Of a stretch of DNA of 64,000 nucleotides, positions 8,860-19,169 are shown piece after piece. How positions within the stretch are numbered: position 1 is the first letter of the stretch; the number at the start of each line of letters is the position of its first letter. This DNA comes from CAZZNY01 sp964655935 (lineage in GTDB: Bacteria > Patescibacteriota > Gracilibacteria > BD1-5 > UBA2023). The position numbers were made by a program, and so were the translations under genes. The notes under the pieces were generated by a model that was given only the letters and a program-made list of their open reading frames with translations, ran no database searches and was not told where the DNA came from. The stretch spans positions 434,001-498,000 of the forward strand of contig CAZZNY010000001.1 in the NCBI GenBank assembly GCA_964655935.1, read 5' to 3'.

Positions 8860-10122
8860 CTAAAATATTTCTCTTCCGCCCATATAAGACTTCAGAACTT
8901 CCGGCACTCGGATCGTTCCGTCGGCTTGCTGGTAATTTTCCATGATAGCGATAATTCATCGAGAAATTGCTATTGCTGTACCATTCAGCATATGGAGATA
9001 GTCTTTGTTTCCTTGTTTGTCTTTGTATTTGATATTCAGTCATCGAGCCTGATAATCCGTACAGTTAGAAGTAGAAGTTATCTCAGCCCAGTCGCCCATT
9101 CCACCTTCTTTATTTGGTTTTCCTGGCATCCAAGCTTCGAGATCATAGGTTCGGATAGATGGACTTCCGAGATCAGCCGTACAGTGATCGATAACGCGGA
9201 ATGGCACGCCAAGACCAGAGAAAATTTCTTTCTCAATACCAAGAATTTCCTGATGAAGTTTTTCAGAATCTGTCGGCATCGTATAAGCGAACATCTCAAT
9301 TTTTGTAAACTGATGAACTCGAAATGTTCCTTTAGAAAATTTAGAGTAAGCACCAGCTTCAGTACGAAAACAATGTGAGACAGCCACATAACGCTTCGGC
9401 AAATCTTCTTCGTTCAATACTTCGTCCATATGATATCCACCCATCGTAATCTCAGCCGTTCAGACGAGACAAAGGTCAGTATCTGCTACGTTATAAATAT
9501 TTGTAGACTCACCACGTGGATTAAATCCAAGTCCTTCAAGAATTTCTCGTTTTGCGAGATCTGGCGTAGAAAATGGAATGAATCCATGTCGCATCGCCAC
9601 AGTAAGAGCATATTGAATCAGTGCAAATTCGAGAAGCGCTACACCGTTTTTGAGATAATAGAATTTTGCACCCGATACTTTGGTCGCACGATCAAAATCG
9701 ATAAGATCGTTTTTCTCAGCAAGCTGTACATGATCCATTGGCTCGAAGTCAAACTTCGTCGGTTCACCGTGAATAGAGAGAACTGGATTTTCATCTTCAT
9801 CTTCACTTATAACTACATCAGGATGCGTTACATTCGGCACAGCCATCCAGATTTTTCTATATTCCACCTCAAGTGGTTCAAGATCAGCTTCAAGTTTTTT
9901 GATTTCTTCACCAAGTTGCTTGATCTCGACGATCATTTCTGGTGTCGGTTTTACTTTTGATCCAGCATTTCGCTTTGCTCGAAGTTCTTCGAGTCGAGTT
10001 TTTACTTCGCGAAGCTCTTTATCAGTCGCAAGAAGTGCATCGACATCAGCTTTACTGAGACGATTTTTACAGTTCTGTTTCACGAGTTCCGGATTTTCCC
10101 GGATATATTTAATATCTAACAT
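8860..10122 (-). CDS. serS: Seryl-tRNA synthetase
   Basis: Class II aminoacyl-tRNA synthetase that charges tRNA-Ser (and tRNA-Sec where present). The 420-residue length is typical. The N-terminal coiled-coil arm is visible (residues ~30-105, LREVKTRLEELRAKRNAG). The GTAEITMGGYHMDE strand lies near residue 228; motif 2 is FRTEAGAYSKFSKGTFRVHQ (near 260) and motif 3 lies in LHMLNGTAIAISRGIIAIME (near 380). Three UGA codons are read as Gly, including the one before TAEI and the one in motif 3 (SRGIIA). Read as stops, they would split the enzyme into three pieces. Start ATG 10122 gives the canonical MLDIKYIRENPELV. Its leader is a TTTAAACTT tandem repeat rather than a Shine-Dalgarno site. Confidence 0.96.
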
Positions 10123-10126
10123 AGGA

Positions 10127-10157
10127 AGTTTAAAGTTTAAAGTTTAAAGTTTAAAAT
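10127..10157. repeat. TTTAAAG tandem repeat in the serS leader
   Basis: Four near-perfect tandem copies of a 9-bp unit (AAGTTTAAA) end 5 bp before the serS start. In gene orientation the unit reads TTTAAACTT, exactly as in the ybaB leader at 44519-44550. Confidence 0.8.
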
Positions 10158-10183
10158 TGAAAGTGAATCATCCAAAACAAAGT

Positions 10184-10532
10184 ACGTCATCCTCGGGCTT
10201 GACCCGGGGATCCACCCCTGATCAACGAGTCGTACAAGGATTGTATAATTGAAATTATTCTATGTCCGTATCTACGAACAAAAACCAAAAGTGAGCCCGG
10301 ACAAACCGGACGAATTAGACGACGAAGAGATGAAAAAAGCGTTCATCTTGCGATTCCCTATTTGCATTCGGAATATATCAAGTAGCTTTTTCATGGTAAA
10401 AATAAGAAGATTTGCTCGTATTATAGAGACTTTGCTTGTTTTTTCAAATGAATTTATCTTAAGTATAAGCAAAATACAACAAATTATTCAATTTAAAAAC
10501 AATCAATCCTCTTAATTCTGCATTCTTAATTC
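10184..10532. other. Spacer with an R1 palindrome and a doubtful small ORF
   Basis: An R1 repeat occupies 10184-10215 (GTCATCCTCGGGCTTGACCC). From 10249 to 10515 on the + strand there is an 88-codon frame (MKLFYVRIYEQKPKVSPDKP, then DELDDEEMKKAF) whose first third looks protein-like. The remainder is low-complexity and has no recognisable family, so I do not call it a gene. A TTCTTAA tandem repeat at 10509-10541 runs into the stop codon of the next gene. Confidence 0.5.
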
Positions 10533-11195
10533 TTAATTCTTCACGATCATCATACACCCATCATCCTCATCGATTGGCAATACATTATAGACAATTCCCT
10601 GCTCTTCCAGATATTCATAAAAACCGACCATTTTTTCTTTAAATTTTATCACGTCGTCGACGATGATAATTCCCCCAGATTTCACTTTCGGCCAAGTAAG
10701 TCGAAGAAATTCCTTTGTCCATTTTTTTCTCGCATCGATAAAAGCAAAATCAAAGGAATCGTCAGGAAGATTCGGTACGAATTCAAGTGCATTTCCGAAA
10801 GTCAGTTCGACGTATGAGGTCAATCAAACCTGCTCAATATTCTCGATAGCTTGCTTGTATGATGGTTCTGATACATCGACGGTGATAAGTTTTCTTCCTT
10901 CATTATCGCGAGCGGAGCGTGGCGATCCAGGAAGACGAATGGATTGCTTCGTACCTCGCAATGACGAATCCAATGAATTTTGTAATGACAAAATCTCTTT
11001 CTCGTCAAGTTCTCGTAATGCACTCGCCATCCAGATCGTCGAATATCCGTTCGCAGTACCAAGCTCGAGGATTCGCGCAGCTCCCGAAGTCACCACAAGA
11101 TCATGTAAAAGTCGCCCCATCGTCGGAGAGACATTCGGAACTTCATTCTCATATCCATATGCACGAAGCGAAGCAAGAAAATCAACTGGAACCAT
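10533..11195 (-). CDS. SAM-dependent O-methyltransferase (family 3 type) with an in-frame repeat insertion
   Basis: The 220-residue protein follows the O-methyltransferase family 3 pattern (caffeoyl-CoA OMT/YrrM-like): PTMGRLLHDLVVTSGAARIL, then motif I LELGTANGYSTIWMAS (residues ~41-57), motif with acidic residue ITVDVSEPSY (~102), FDFAFIDARKKWTKEF (~150) and GGIIIVDDVIKF (~175). One UGA is Gly (EQVGLTSYVEL). Between the first helix (ALRELDEKE) and the strand GRKLITVDVS there are about 28 extra residues (SSLRGTKQSIRLPGSPRSAR) encoded by a dispersed palindromic repeat at 10901-10966. The family normally has only a tight turn here, so a repeat has entered the gene and kept the frame. The substrate is unknown. 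Confidence 0.85.
10901..10966. repeat. Dispersed palindromic repeat (family R7) inside a coding sequence
   Basis: CATTATCGCGAGCGGAGCG at one end and TTCGTACCTCGCAATGACGA at the other form the imperfect inverted ends of the widespread 'cattgcgagcgaagcgaagcaatcc' type of repeat. A partial copy lies at 13980-14018. Here it lies within the O-methyltransferase frame and adds about 25 residues. Confidence 0.75.
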
Positions 11196-11254
11196 AATAA
11201 TACAAAAGTTATAATGACGAGATTATAGAGAAAAGGATTCTGAAAGCAAAAAAA

Positions 11255-11280
11255 TCCTCTCCCGTGTGGTTGGGAGAGGA
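11255..11280 (-). terminator. Hairpin terminator
   Basis: TCCTCTCCC and GGGAGAGGA form a perfect 9-bp stem with an 8-nt loop. The adjoining A-run gives a U-tract for the - strand gene ending at 11296. Confidence 0.8.
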
Positions 11281-11295
11281 AAATAAAGATTACTA

Positions 11296-13782
11296 CTATT
11301 TAGTAGGAGCTGGTTTTGGAGGCTCAGGTTTTTTTGATTCATCTTTTTTATGAGATAAGCCAAGTGTCTCAAACATAGCTTTAGTATCAACATTAGCTCA
11401 GAATAATTTCTTCAAGAAATCTTCTCTGGTACTATCGCTAAATTCACCCACATTAAGCAATGTTTGTAAATCTTTTATTTCATCACCTGATAAACTTCAA
11501 GCCGTCTTGTGATCTTTGTTTATCTGAATACTTCACCCCATACCATCAGTATTTACATGTTCAATCTTACCCTTATTATCAATTGTAATATGTAATTTTT
11601 CTGAAACAATCATTCCGCTACTAGCATCCCTTGAGCCTTCTTTAATTCTAGTAACATCATCGTCTGATAAATTAACAGATTCTCATCCTACAGCTATTTT
11701 TCCTTTATCTTTCAGATTCTTGAGTTCTTGTATAATTTGTCCATCGGAAGAATTTGTTTTTCAAGTCAAGAGATCTCATTTTAATTCTTCATCCAATCTA
11801 GCAAAAGCTTTAGCTACAGCTCACTCTGATTTTGCATTACGAACAGAAGTAACGACCTCTTCCTTGATTCCCATAGATTGTAATATGTCCGCGAAAGTGT
11901 TACGTTGTAAATCGTGACTACCCCATTCAGCCGCGGTATATTTAGTGGCTTCTAAGGCTTCATTAGCACGCTTAGCTTGTTTAGGTATATTTCCTTTCAT
12001 TCCATCAGCACCAATCTTTAATCTTTCAAGAGCTTTACTTGCTTCATCCACAGAATATCCCATCTTACCAGCAACTCATTCACCAAATTTTCTACCATAA
12101 TCAAATCCTGTTTGGCGGGCAGCGGTATCTATAGCAGAAGTAGCCTGAGGTAATATTTGTCATGCTCCACCGACGGTAATCTTTCCAATACCAGGAATAG
12201 GTATCGGTGTACTCTTCGCGATTGTTTCACCGAACTTGAAGATCGGATCAGTAATCTTTTTTGTAATTTCACTTGATGCAAGGGCTGCTTTTACGATCAT
12301 CCAGAGCAGCATAAGAGCGATAAGGTTGATAATAACCTTTCCTATGAGACTCTTTGAAGGATTCATAATTTCAGTTGTTTTTCCGACTGGTTTATTATCT
12401 CATATGAGTCATTTTGTAGTGAGTTTAAAACCACCGATCTCAAGAGTACAACTTGTTCCTTCACACACACCTTTAGCAGTACCCTTACCATCTTGAACAT
12501 CCATTTTTTGAGCTGCTGAGATAAAGAGAAGTCCAAAAGATAATCATGCAGCCACTATAACTGGCACGAAAGCAAGTCAGATAAACGTATTGAATTTAAA
12601 TGCTTTCATCGCATCCCCTCCGGGCATTTTCCCAGCAAAAAAGTATTCGAGAGCAAAAAGCGGAGAAAAAATCGCATAGAGCCACATATAGACAGCTCGC
12701 ATAAAGAGTGCTGCAACTAAAGCAATACAGATAACTCCAAAAGCCGCATAGAAAAATGCTCCAAAAAACAATTGTTGAACAACATCTCAAATTTTTCCGA
12801 CAACCCCTTCCTGAATTGATTCCTTATTTATGAGTTTAATTTTTTGGATTTCAAATACATTATATGCATAGGGGATCAACATATTAAATGGTCCATCTCA
12901 ACCGTCAGTCAATATAGTTTTGAGATTTTTACATTTTACATTATCCTGATTTTTTTTATCGGCACAATCAGGTGCATAAGTATTTCCATTTGCTTGGTAA
13001 CTAAAATTCTGACTTCATTGAACAGGTCCTACTCAAGGATTTGATTCACCGAGTTCATTAACTTTCCCAGTTCCATAATTACCCTTAAGATCTACTACTA
13101 CATCCATCGGAATCCACATTTCATCAAGATATTTATTATCTTGATCTGTCTTAATGATAGTAGCTGGAAGTCGTAACGTTGCTGCAGTAACATAATTTGC
13201 GACACTTAATACTCCAGAGACTATAAACCAAGTAAATGGAACCATAATAATTCCTGTCAAAAGCTTCGGAAGACCAGTCTTGAGAGCAAAATGATCTTTC
13301 GCTTCTCAGAAGATATTCCGAAAAGCCATAAAGATCAGAAGAAAGGCAAAAACCACATAGACAACATTTGAGACAAGAACCCAGAGACTCAGAAGCATTC
13401 CTCGCATATTGAAGATATCACCAAACGTCCAGTCCGGAGACATAAGCCATCATGCGAACATGATAAGCGGAGTCATAATGAATGATAATACTGAGAGAAA
13501 GATATTTAGAACATCGACGATTGCTCCAAGAGCTTCTGAAGTTTTTGCATCTGTTTTTGGTGGAGTAGGAGTTGCAGGAGTACCAGGAGCTGCGGTCTCA
13601 TCAGCAAAAACACTCTCCATCATCGACACATTATAACTCACACGCGTTTCTTTTGATTTTTCTTCCTTATGTACTACTGAGGAAGTACTTATGGTAATTC
13701 CCGAGAGTATAATCGCGATAAGAGCTACTGAGAGCTTATGTGCAAGGTTTTTTGTGAACATTGGGAAGATATTGAGACTCAT
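11296..13782 (-). CDS. Large polytopic membrane protein, VirB6/TrbL-like
   Basis: Five same-frame pieces join into one 828-residue protein when the UGA codons are read as Gly. A signal-like N-terminus (KLSVALIAIILSGITISTS) is followed by a Thr/Pro-rich segment and at least six membrane segments, including VLNIFLSVLSFIMTPLIMFA, IIMVPFTWFIVSGVLSVANY, FFGAFFYAAFGVICIALVAA, LFMRAVYMWLYAIFSPLFAL and IINLIALMLLWMIVKAALAS. A soluble Gly/Lys/Asp-rich tail of ~280 residues ends PKPAPTK. Multi-helix proteins with a central AxxFSPLF(A/L) helix and a long C-terminal tail are seen in the VirB6/TrbL group of type IV secretion inner-membrane proteins, so I infer a role in a secretion or uptake channel. The pilin-like proteins at 40.6, 41.1 and 56.2 kb fit that, but no VirB4 ATPase is in the window. 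Confidence 0.75.
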
Positions 13783-14186
13783 AAGATGTTTATTTTATCG
13801 TATATTTTTGACGTACGCTGGCAGATTATCATATATTTTTACTCAGTGCAAATTTTGAAGCTTGACTTTTATCTACTCTGTCATCCTGAACTTGTTTCAG
13901 GATCCCCCGACCATGGCACGTCATCCTCGCCCCCTCAAGTACGTCATCCTCGGGCTTGACCCGGGGATCCACCACGACCGACTCTCATTATCACTCGCGA
14001 GGAGGTACGACGAAGCAATCTCTATTTTACAAGGAAATTTATTTACCCTGAATTCCCGCCTACGCGGGAATGACAAAAACTTACTTCATTTCTCACCAAA
14101 TCAATCCACTTTTTCTACTAAAAAGTTTCATATTTGTCTAGATATTTATATAATCAACTTACTTTGTTATTTTTCCTCATTCTCCA
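13783..14186. repeat. Gene-free spacer with four dispersed repeats
   Basis: After ~90 bp of unremarkable AT-rich DNA this spacer holds R2 at 13880-13912 (GTCATCCTGAACTTGTTTCA), R1 at 13941-13972 (GTCATCCTCGGGCTTGACCC), a partial R7 at 13980-14018 and R5 at 14050-14073 (TTCCCGCCTACGCGGGAATG). I see no gene. It separates two divergent units and probably contains the promoters for both. Confidence 0.7.
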
Positions 14187-14795
14187 ATGTCCATCGTATC
14201 AATTCTCTATCTTATCTTTATATATTCCATTCTGATTCTCCATCTTCTTTTTATGTTCTGAATCGGATTCTACTTTATCACTTCCCTCGTCGCAGAATTT
14301 CTCGCTTCTGGCGTTCCTTTTGTCCCTACTTATAATAGCGATATCAAGACTATGAAGGAAAAACTCGAGCTTATTCCTGGAAAAACCATGATCGATCTTG
14401 GCTGTGGAAACGGAAAGGCTCTTAAGGTTTTTACTGATCATTTTCATATAAGCGAGGCACACGGATATGACTTTAATGTCTGGGCGATTCTCTGGTGAAA
14501 ATTCATGAATCGCATTACAAAAAGTAAGACTATTAAGCTTTTTGTATGAGATTTTTTAAAGGTTGATATTTCTCGATTTGATTATGTCTACATATATCTT
14601 CTCACAAAATACCTCGCAAAAATTGAAGATCATGTATTTGAACATATTTGAGATCATACTATTATTATTAGTAATTCATTTCAATTCAAAAAACATACAC
14701 CGTTTCAGATCATAAAAAATGACGAATGAAAAGAAAGGTTTTTTCTGTATAGAAAATCGGATTCAGACATAATTACTGAACCCATAGAGATGTAA
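14187..14795 (+). CDS. Membrane-anchored SAM-dependent methyltransferase
   Basis: The 202-residue protein has one N-terminal hydrophobic region (SILYLIFIYSILILHLLFMF and following residues, ~4-45) and then a class I methyltransferase core: motif I MIDLGCGNGKALKVF (residues ~70-85), HGYDFNVWAI, and FDYVYIYLLTKYLAKIE at the position of motif IV. Five UGA codons are read as Gly (for example MFGIGF and LFVGDFLKVD, where Gly-Asp matches the usual post-strand turn). Similar anchored methyltransferases are common in CPR genomes and have no established substrate. The gene stands alone; the clpC-like gene follows 127 bp downstream from its own promoter. Confidence 0.8.
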
Positions 14796-14859
14796 CGAAT
14801 ACTTTACATTTTCATATTTTTCCATTTGCCTAATTTTCGTCTATTTTAAGCAAAAACTT

Positions 14860-14888
14860 TTGTTTTTTCTAGAGAATAATAGTATAAT
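14860..14888 (+). promoter_or_regulatory. Sigma-70 type promoter of the Clp ATPase gene
   Basis: TTGTTT (14860-14865) and TATAAT (14883-14888) are separated by 17 bp and lie ~35 bp before the ATG. The -10 box is a perfect consensus. Confidence 0.65.
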
Positions 14889-14922
14889 TCACATATGTTC
14901 TATTAACTATCAACCTTTTTCT

Positions 14923-17481
14923 ATGTTCAACAATTTCACTGAAGATTACAAAAAAATCCTACTTTCTGCGGAAGAAACAGTAAAAGCAAGTGGCTTTATC
15001 GAGATCCTTCCCGAAGACGCGTTCTATCAGGTTTTTCGTATTAAATCAGGACCGATTTTCGAGATATTTTCGAGCTATGGAATTAATGAAAAAATCGCGA
15101 CTGACGTACTCGCACGAAAAGAATATCGACTCACTGACGAATCAAGAAAATGAGCGTATACCGGCATTTCAAAGAAACTCAAAGATCTCATCCTTGATTC
15201 CGTAAAAGTCGCAGCAAGTTTTCAAAAATCTCGTGCTGGAATCGAGGATTTTTTACTTGCGAGTCTTCGTGCTGGTGAATCATGGATTCTCCATTTTTTC
15301 GATTTTCTCGGTATTAATCCAAAAGATTTTGAACAGAATCTCTCTTCCCTTACAAAAGGAATGGCTGGTTCACAAAGTGGGAATTTTGATCCATTAGAAA
15401 GCATCGTTCAAGCGCTTGAAGCAGGACTGGCTCAGCCTCAAGGATTCGATGGTGGAGATATGGAGAGTTCCCCATTTGCGATCAATCAAAAAATGGGAAA
15501 AGGTGGAAAAAAAGAAGAAAGCCAAACTCCAGCACTCGATTTTTTCGGGATCGATCTGACGGCAGAAGCAAAAGCTGGAAAAATCTGAATCATCATCGGT
15601 CGAGATAAAGAAATCGAACGACTCATATCAATCCTCAATCGTAAAACTAAAAATAATCCATGTCTCGTCGGAGAACCTGGAGTCGGAAAAACAGCCATCG
15701 CTGAAGGTCTCGCTAAGAGAATCGCTGAATGAAATGTTCCATTTGCTATGCAAAACAAGCGTGTAGTAATGCTCGATATGTCCGGTCTCGTCGCTGGTAC
15801 GAAATACCGTGGTGAATTCGAAGCTCGGATCAAACAGATTATCGACGAAGCAAGTAAGCTCGACAATGAAATCGTTCTTTTTATCGATGAAATCCACACG
15901 ATTATCGGAGCAGGATGAGGTGAAGGATCTCTCGACGCTGCAAATATTCTCAAGCCTGCGATGGGACGAGGAAAAATCTGTGTCATCGGAGCAACTACAC
16001 TGAATGAATATCAGAAACATATCGAAAAAGATAGTGCTCTCGAACGACGATTCCAAAAAATCGAAGTCGAAGAACCAACTCCTGAAGTCGCCAATCAAGT
16101 CATTTCTGGATTGAAACCTTATTTTGAAGAGTACCATAATCTTATTATCGACGACGAAGCAGTCGATGCTGCCGTAAAATTTTCTGTCCGATATATGACG
16201 GATCGATTTTTGCCAGATAAAGCGATCGATCTTATCGATGAAGCTTGTAGTGCCAAAAGTATGAAATATAATTTTGATGAAGAAGAAATCAAAAAACTTC
16301 GTCTCGAAATCGAAAAACTTCAAAAACAAATTGATGATTTTGTTATGTCTCAGCAGTATCACAAAGCGATGATTACGAAAGAAAAACAAAAAGAACTCGA
16401 GACAAAAATCCGAGAACGAAAACAGAAAAAAGTAGTTCCTCTCGCAAAACGTCTTCATATCAACTCAGAAGATATCGAGCGAATCGTGAATCAGATTACT
16501 GGAATTCCGAATCAGAATCTTCATATGGAAGACCTAAAAAAACTCAAAGATCTCGACAAGCGACTCAAATCTCGCATCGTCGGACAAAACGAGGCAATTG
16601 ATTCTATTGTTAGTTGTATCAAACGATCACGAACCGGAATCGCTGATCGCAATCGACCAATCGGAAGTTTTCTCTTCCTTGGACCTACCGGAGTCGGAAA
16701 AACTGAACTCGTAAAAGTACTTGCCGAAGAATTTTTCGGAGACGCCAAAGCTCTGATCCGAATCGATATGTCAGAATATGCAGAAAAAGCATCAGCGAGC
16801 AAACTCATCGGAGCCGCTCCTGGATATGTCGGCTACGAAGAAGGTGGAATGCTCACTGAGAAAGTCCGAAGAAAACCATATTCCGTCGTACTATTCGATG
16901 AACTCGAAAAAGGAAATTTTGAGATTTTTAATCTCTTACTCCAGATTCTCGAAGATGGAAGCTTAACTGATGCGAAGGGACGAAAAGTGAATTTTCGAAA
17001 TACGATCATCATCATGACTTCGAATATCGGAAGTGATGAATTCACCAGCAAAGCGACTCAGATCGGGTTCAATGTTGACGATAAAAAAGAAGCGAAGATC
17101 GTCCGAGATTACGATAAAATCAAAGAAAAAATTACAGGAAATCTCGAAGAATATTTTTTACCAGAATTCGTAAACCGTATCGACAAGACTCTTGTCTTCA
17201 ATCCACTCGGTCAAGAAGTTCTGAAAAAAATCGTCGTAATCCAACTAGAAACCCTCATCAAACGACTTATAGAAAAAGATATCAAGCTCGAATACGATAC
17301 AAAAGCTCTGAATTTCATTACAAAAGCTACCTATAATCCACAATATGGAGCTCGGCCAGTCAGGCGCTTCGTACAGGAGAAAGTAGAAGATGAAATCGCA
17401 AACTTGTTGCTTTCTGGAAAAATTCATGGTACAATTAGTATAACGACAGAAAAGAATGCATTAAAGTTTAAGACAAAGTAA
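14923..17481 (+). CDS. clpC: ATP-dependent Clp protease ATP-binding subunit (ClpC/ClpA/ClpB class)
   Basis: Double-ring AAA+ unfoldase. Of its 852 residues, ~1-150 form a degenerate N-domain. D1 carries Walker A GEPGVGKT (~residue 250), Walker B VLFIDEIHT and the sensor/arginine-finger region GATTLNEYQKHIEKDSALER. A short middle coiled coil (~450-510) is followed by D2 with Walker A GPTGVGKT (~590), YVGYEEGGMLTEKVRRKPYS and VVLFDELEK. The short middle domain favours ClpC/ClpA over ClpB. A ClpP-binding IGF/L-type loop is not clear: TQIGFNVDD after residue 700 is a candidate. Four UGA codons are Gly, one in the pore-proximal GAGGGEG stretch. CGA encodes the conserved arginines of ALERRF. An upstream in-frame extension was rejected because this ATG lies just after a consensus promoter. 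The next gene overlaps its stop codon by one base. Confidence 0.92.
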
Positions 17482-19169
17482 TGAGTATGTATCCCAAAAA
17501 ATCACACTTCCCTGCTTTTACGAGACTTACGATTTCCATCGTAGGTCTTTGTGGTTTTTTATTTACCTCGGGAGTTTCAGCATTTATCGGTCAAGATATA
17601 GATCTAAATCTTTATAAACAAATCGCTAAATGACAAGCGAGTTTTTATCAAAAAACCGTAACCCGTTCACTCATAGGAAGTGCAAAACAATTGAATCTAA
17701 CCACTGGTTGTCAGACCATATTTCGTATTGATATAAATGAAGACTGTTTTTCTCCGGGATTTGATTTTACTATCGAAGATCTCGAAACTATTCAGGCAGG
17801 ATGAATTGCACCAATCATTCGACATCTCGTTCCGAGTTTACAAGAAAAACTTACCACTGAAAATATCAATTCCCTTGAAGATGATATGGTGTGGTTTTAT
17901 GAACAATTAAAAGCGGCCAATACTGAAAAATTAGAAAAAATCGGAAAAATCGGTTACACAGGACTTTTTTCGGATGGAAGTCTCGATAATTCCAGCTACG
18001 ATATCGCGTACGATCTAGAACAGATTAATCGGGTTATTTTTACGGAGGAAATTCCTTATGAATGAGATGAAAATGGCGTATCAGGATGAATGGTAGGTCT
18101 TCTTTCAGGACTCTATGATAATCCTCAGAATGATAGCCCCTTTGGACCGTCTCCCTATAATCCAGCAGGAGGAACTGGAAATCCTACTAATCCAACAAAT
18201 ACCGGCACTCTCACTCCCGGAAGTCTTACTGGGTCAACAACCCCTACTACATCTTCTGGTGTACTTGCAGCAAATGCTTGTAACCCAAGCGATCTCTCAA
18301 ATCTCGACTCCGGTCTTTTTACAGATATCAATAACCAAGTCACGACAGGTGGAAATGGAGCAACCTCTTCCACTGGACTCGGACAAAACAATCCGATCAT
18401 AAACTGATGAGGAAATGCTTTTTCTGGATCTGGAAATCCTTCAAATAATCCTCCAAACTGATGAGGAAAACAAAAAAACAATAAACTCGCCGACAGCTTC
18501 CCCTGTAATACTTTTTTCTGTATTCGGGTAAATTTTCTCATCTACCAACAAAAGGTTTTCGGAAGCACTAAAACCTATACGATAGAAAGCGTACTTGATA
18601 AGAATCTAAAAATCGCTGATAAATTTGCCGGAAATAGCGGAACACAATCGAAAATGACTCGAAATTTCTGACAACTCGATCTTAGAAATCTGAATCTCCC
18701 CTCTCAAGTACACATCTGAGTTATCGTCACAAAGCTCCCTATCCCGCTTCTTAATGTTCCCCGATGATCAAAAAGCTGAGGTTCTGACGCTATCAATATG
18801 AAAAAGGAATTTGAAGATGAGGCAATTTTGAAAAAAGCCTTTGAAATGAATGGTTTAAATTATAAAAGACAGAATGATCTAGTTACTCTTCGAACTGCTC
18901 TTGCTCGAGAGATAATATCAAGTGCCGAACTTGATTCACAGGCAGCAAACAACAAACAAAATACTACCGCTGATGAAATAAAAAAAGATGGTGCTGAACT
19001 AGCAGCTTTTTCTGCACTTATGAGTCAAAATCTCCAGACAGATTATTATGATTCGTTCAATAATGATCTGCTCGCATTAAATTCCTTTACTCAAGGACTC
19101 AATGAACGAATCGGTAATATTATTAGTGTAATAGGAAGAATGTATGCAATTCCACAAGGAAGCAAATAA
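17481..19169 (+). CDS. Secreted protein with Asn/Gly/Pro/Thr-rich linker, unknown function
   Basis: The 562-residue frame shares one base with the clpC stop (TAATG) and holds about twelve UGA codons read as Gly, two of them as UGA-UGA doublets. A signal peptide is clear (FTRLTISIVGLCGFLFTSGV, cleavage near SAF-IG). A globular part follows with LNLTTGCQTIFRIDINEDCF, then a low-complexity linker (residues ~215-340, many N, G, P, T, S) and a C-terminal half that begins with a cysteine pair (CNTFFCIRVNFLIYQQK) and has a helical end. I do not recognise a family. The reading frame is invisible under the standard code. It overlaps the next secreted protein gene by 26 bp, so the pair is probably translated together and may interact outside the membrane. 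Confidence 0.8.

Noticed and set aside
8839..9378. 179-residue + strand ORF opposite serS (and similar long shadows at 2766-3416, 9430-9960)
   Set aside because: They are antisense to strongly supported genes and have low-complexity, unprotein-like sequence.
10249..10515. 88-residue + strand ORF
   Set aside because: First third is plausible, the rest is low-complexity; no terminator, promoter or family. Left as a note in the spacer.
13862..14335. 157-residue + strand ORF across the spacer and methyltransferase start
   Set aside because: Its first part is made of intergenic repeats; the methyltransferase frame at 14187 is better.
15628..16458. 276-residue - strand ORF opposite the Clp ATPase gene
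   Set aside because: Antisense shadow rich in Phe/Ser/Asp; the opposite strand is clearly clpC-like.
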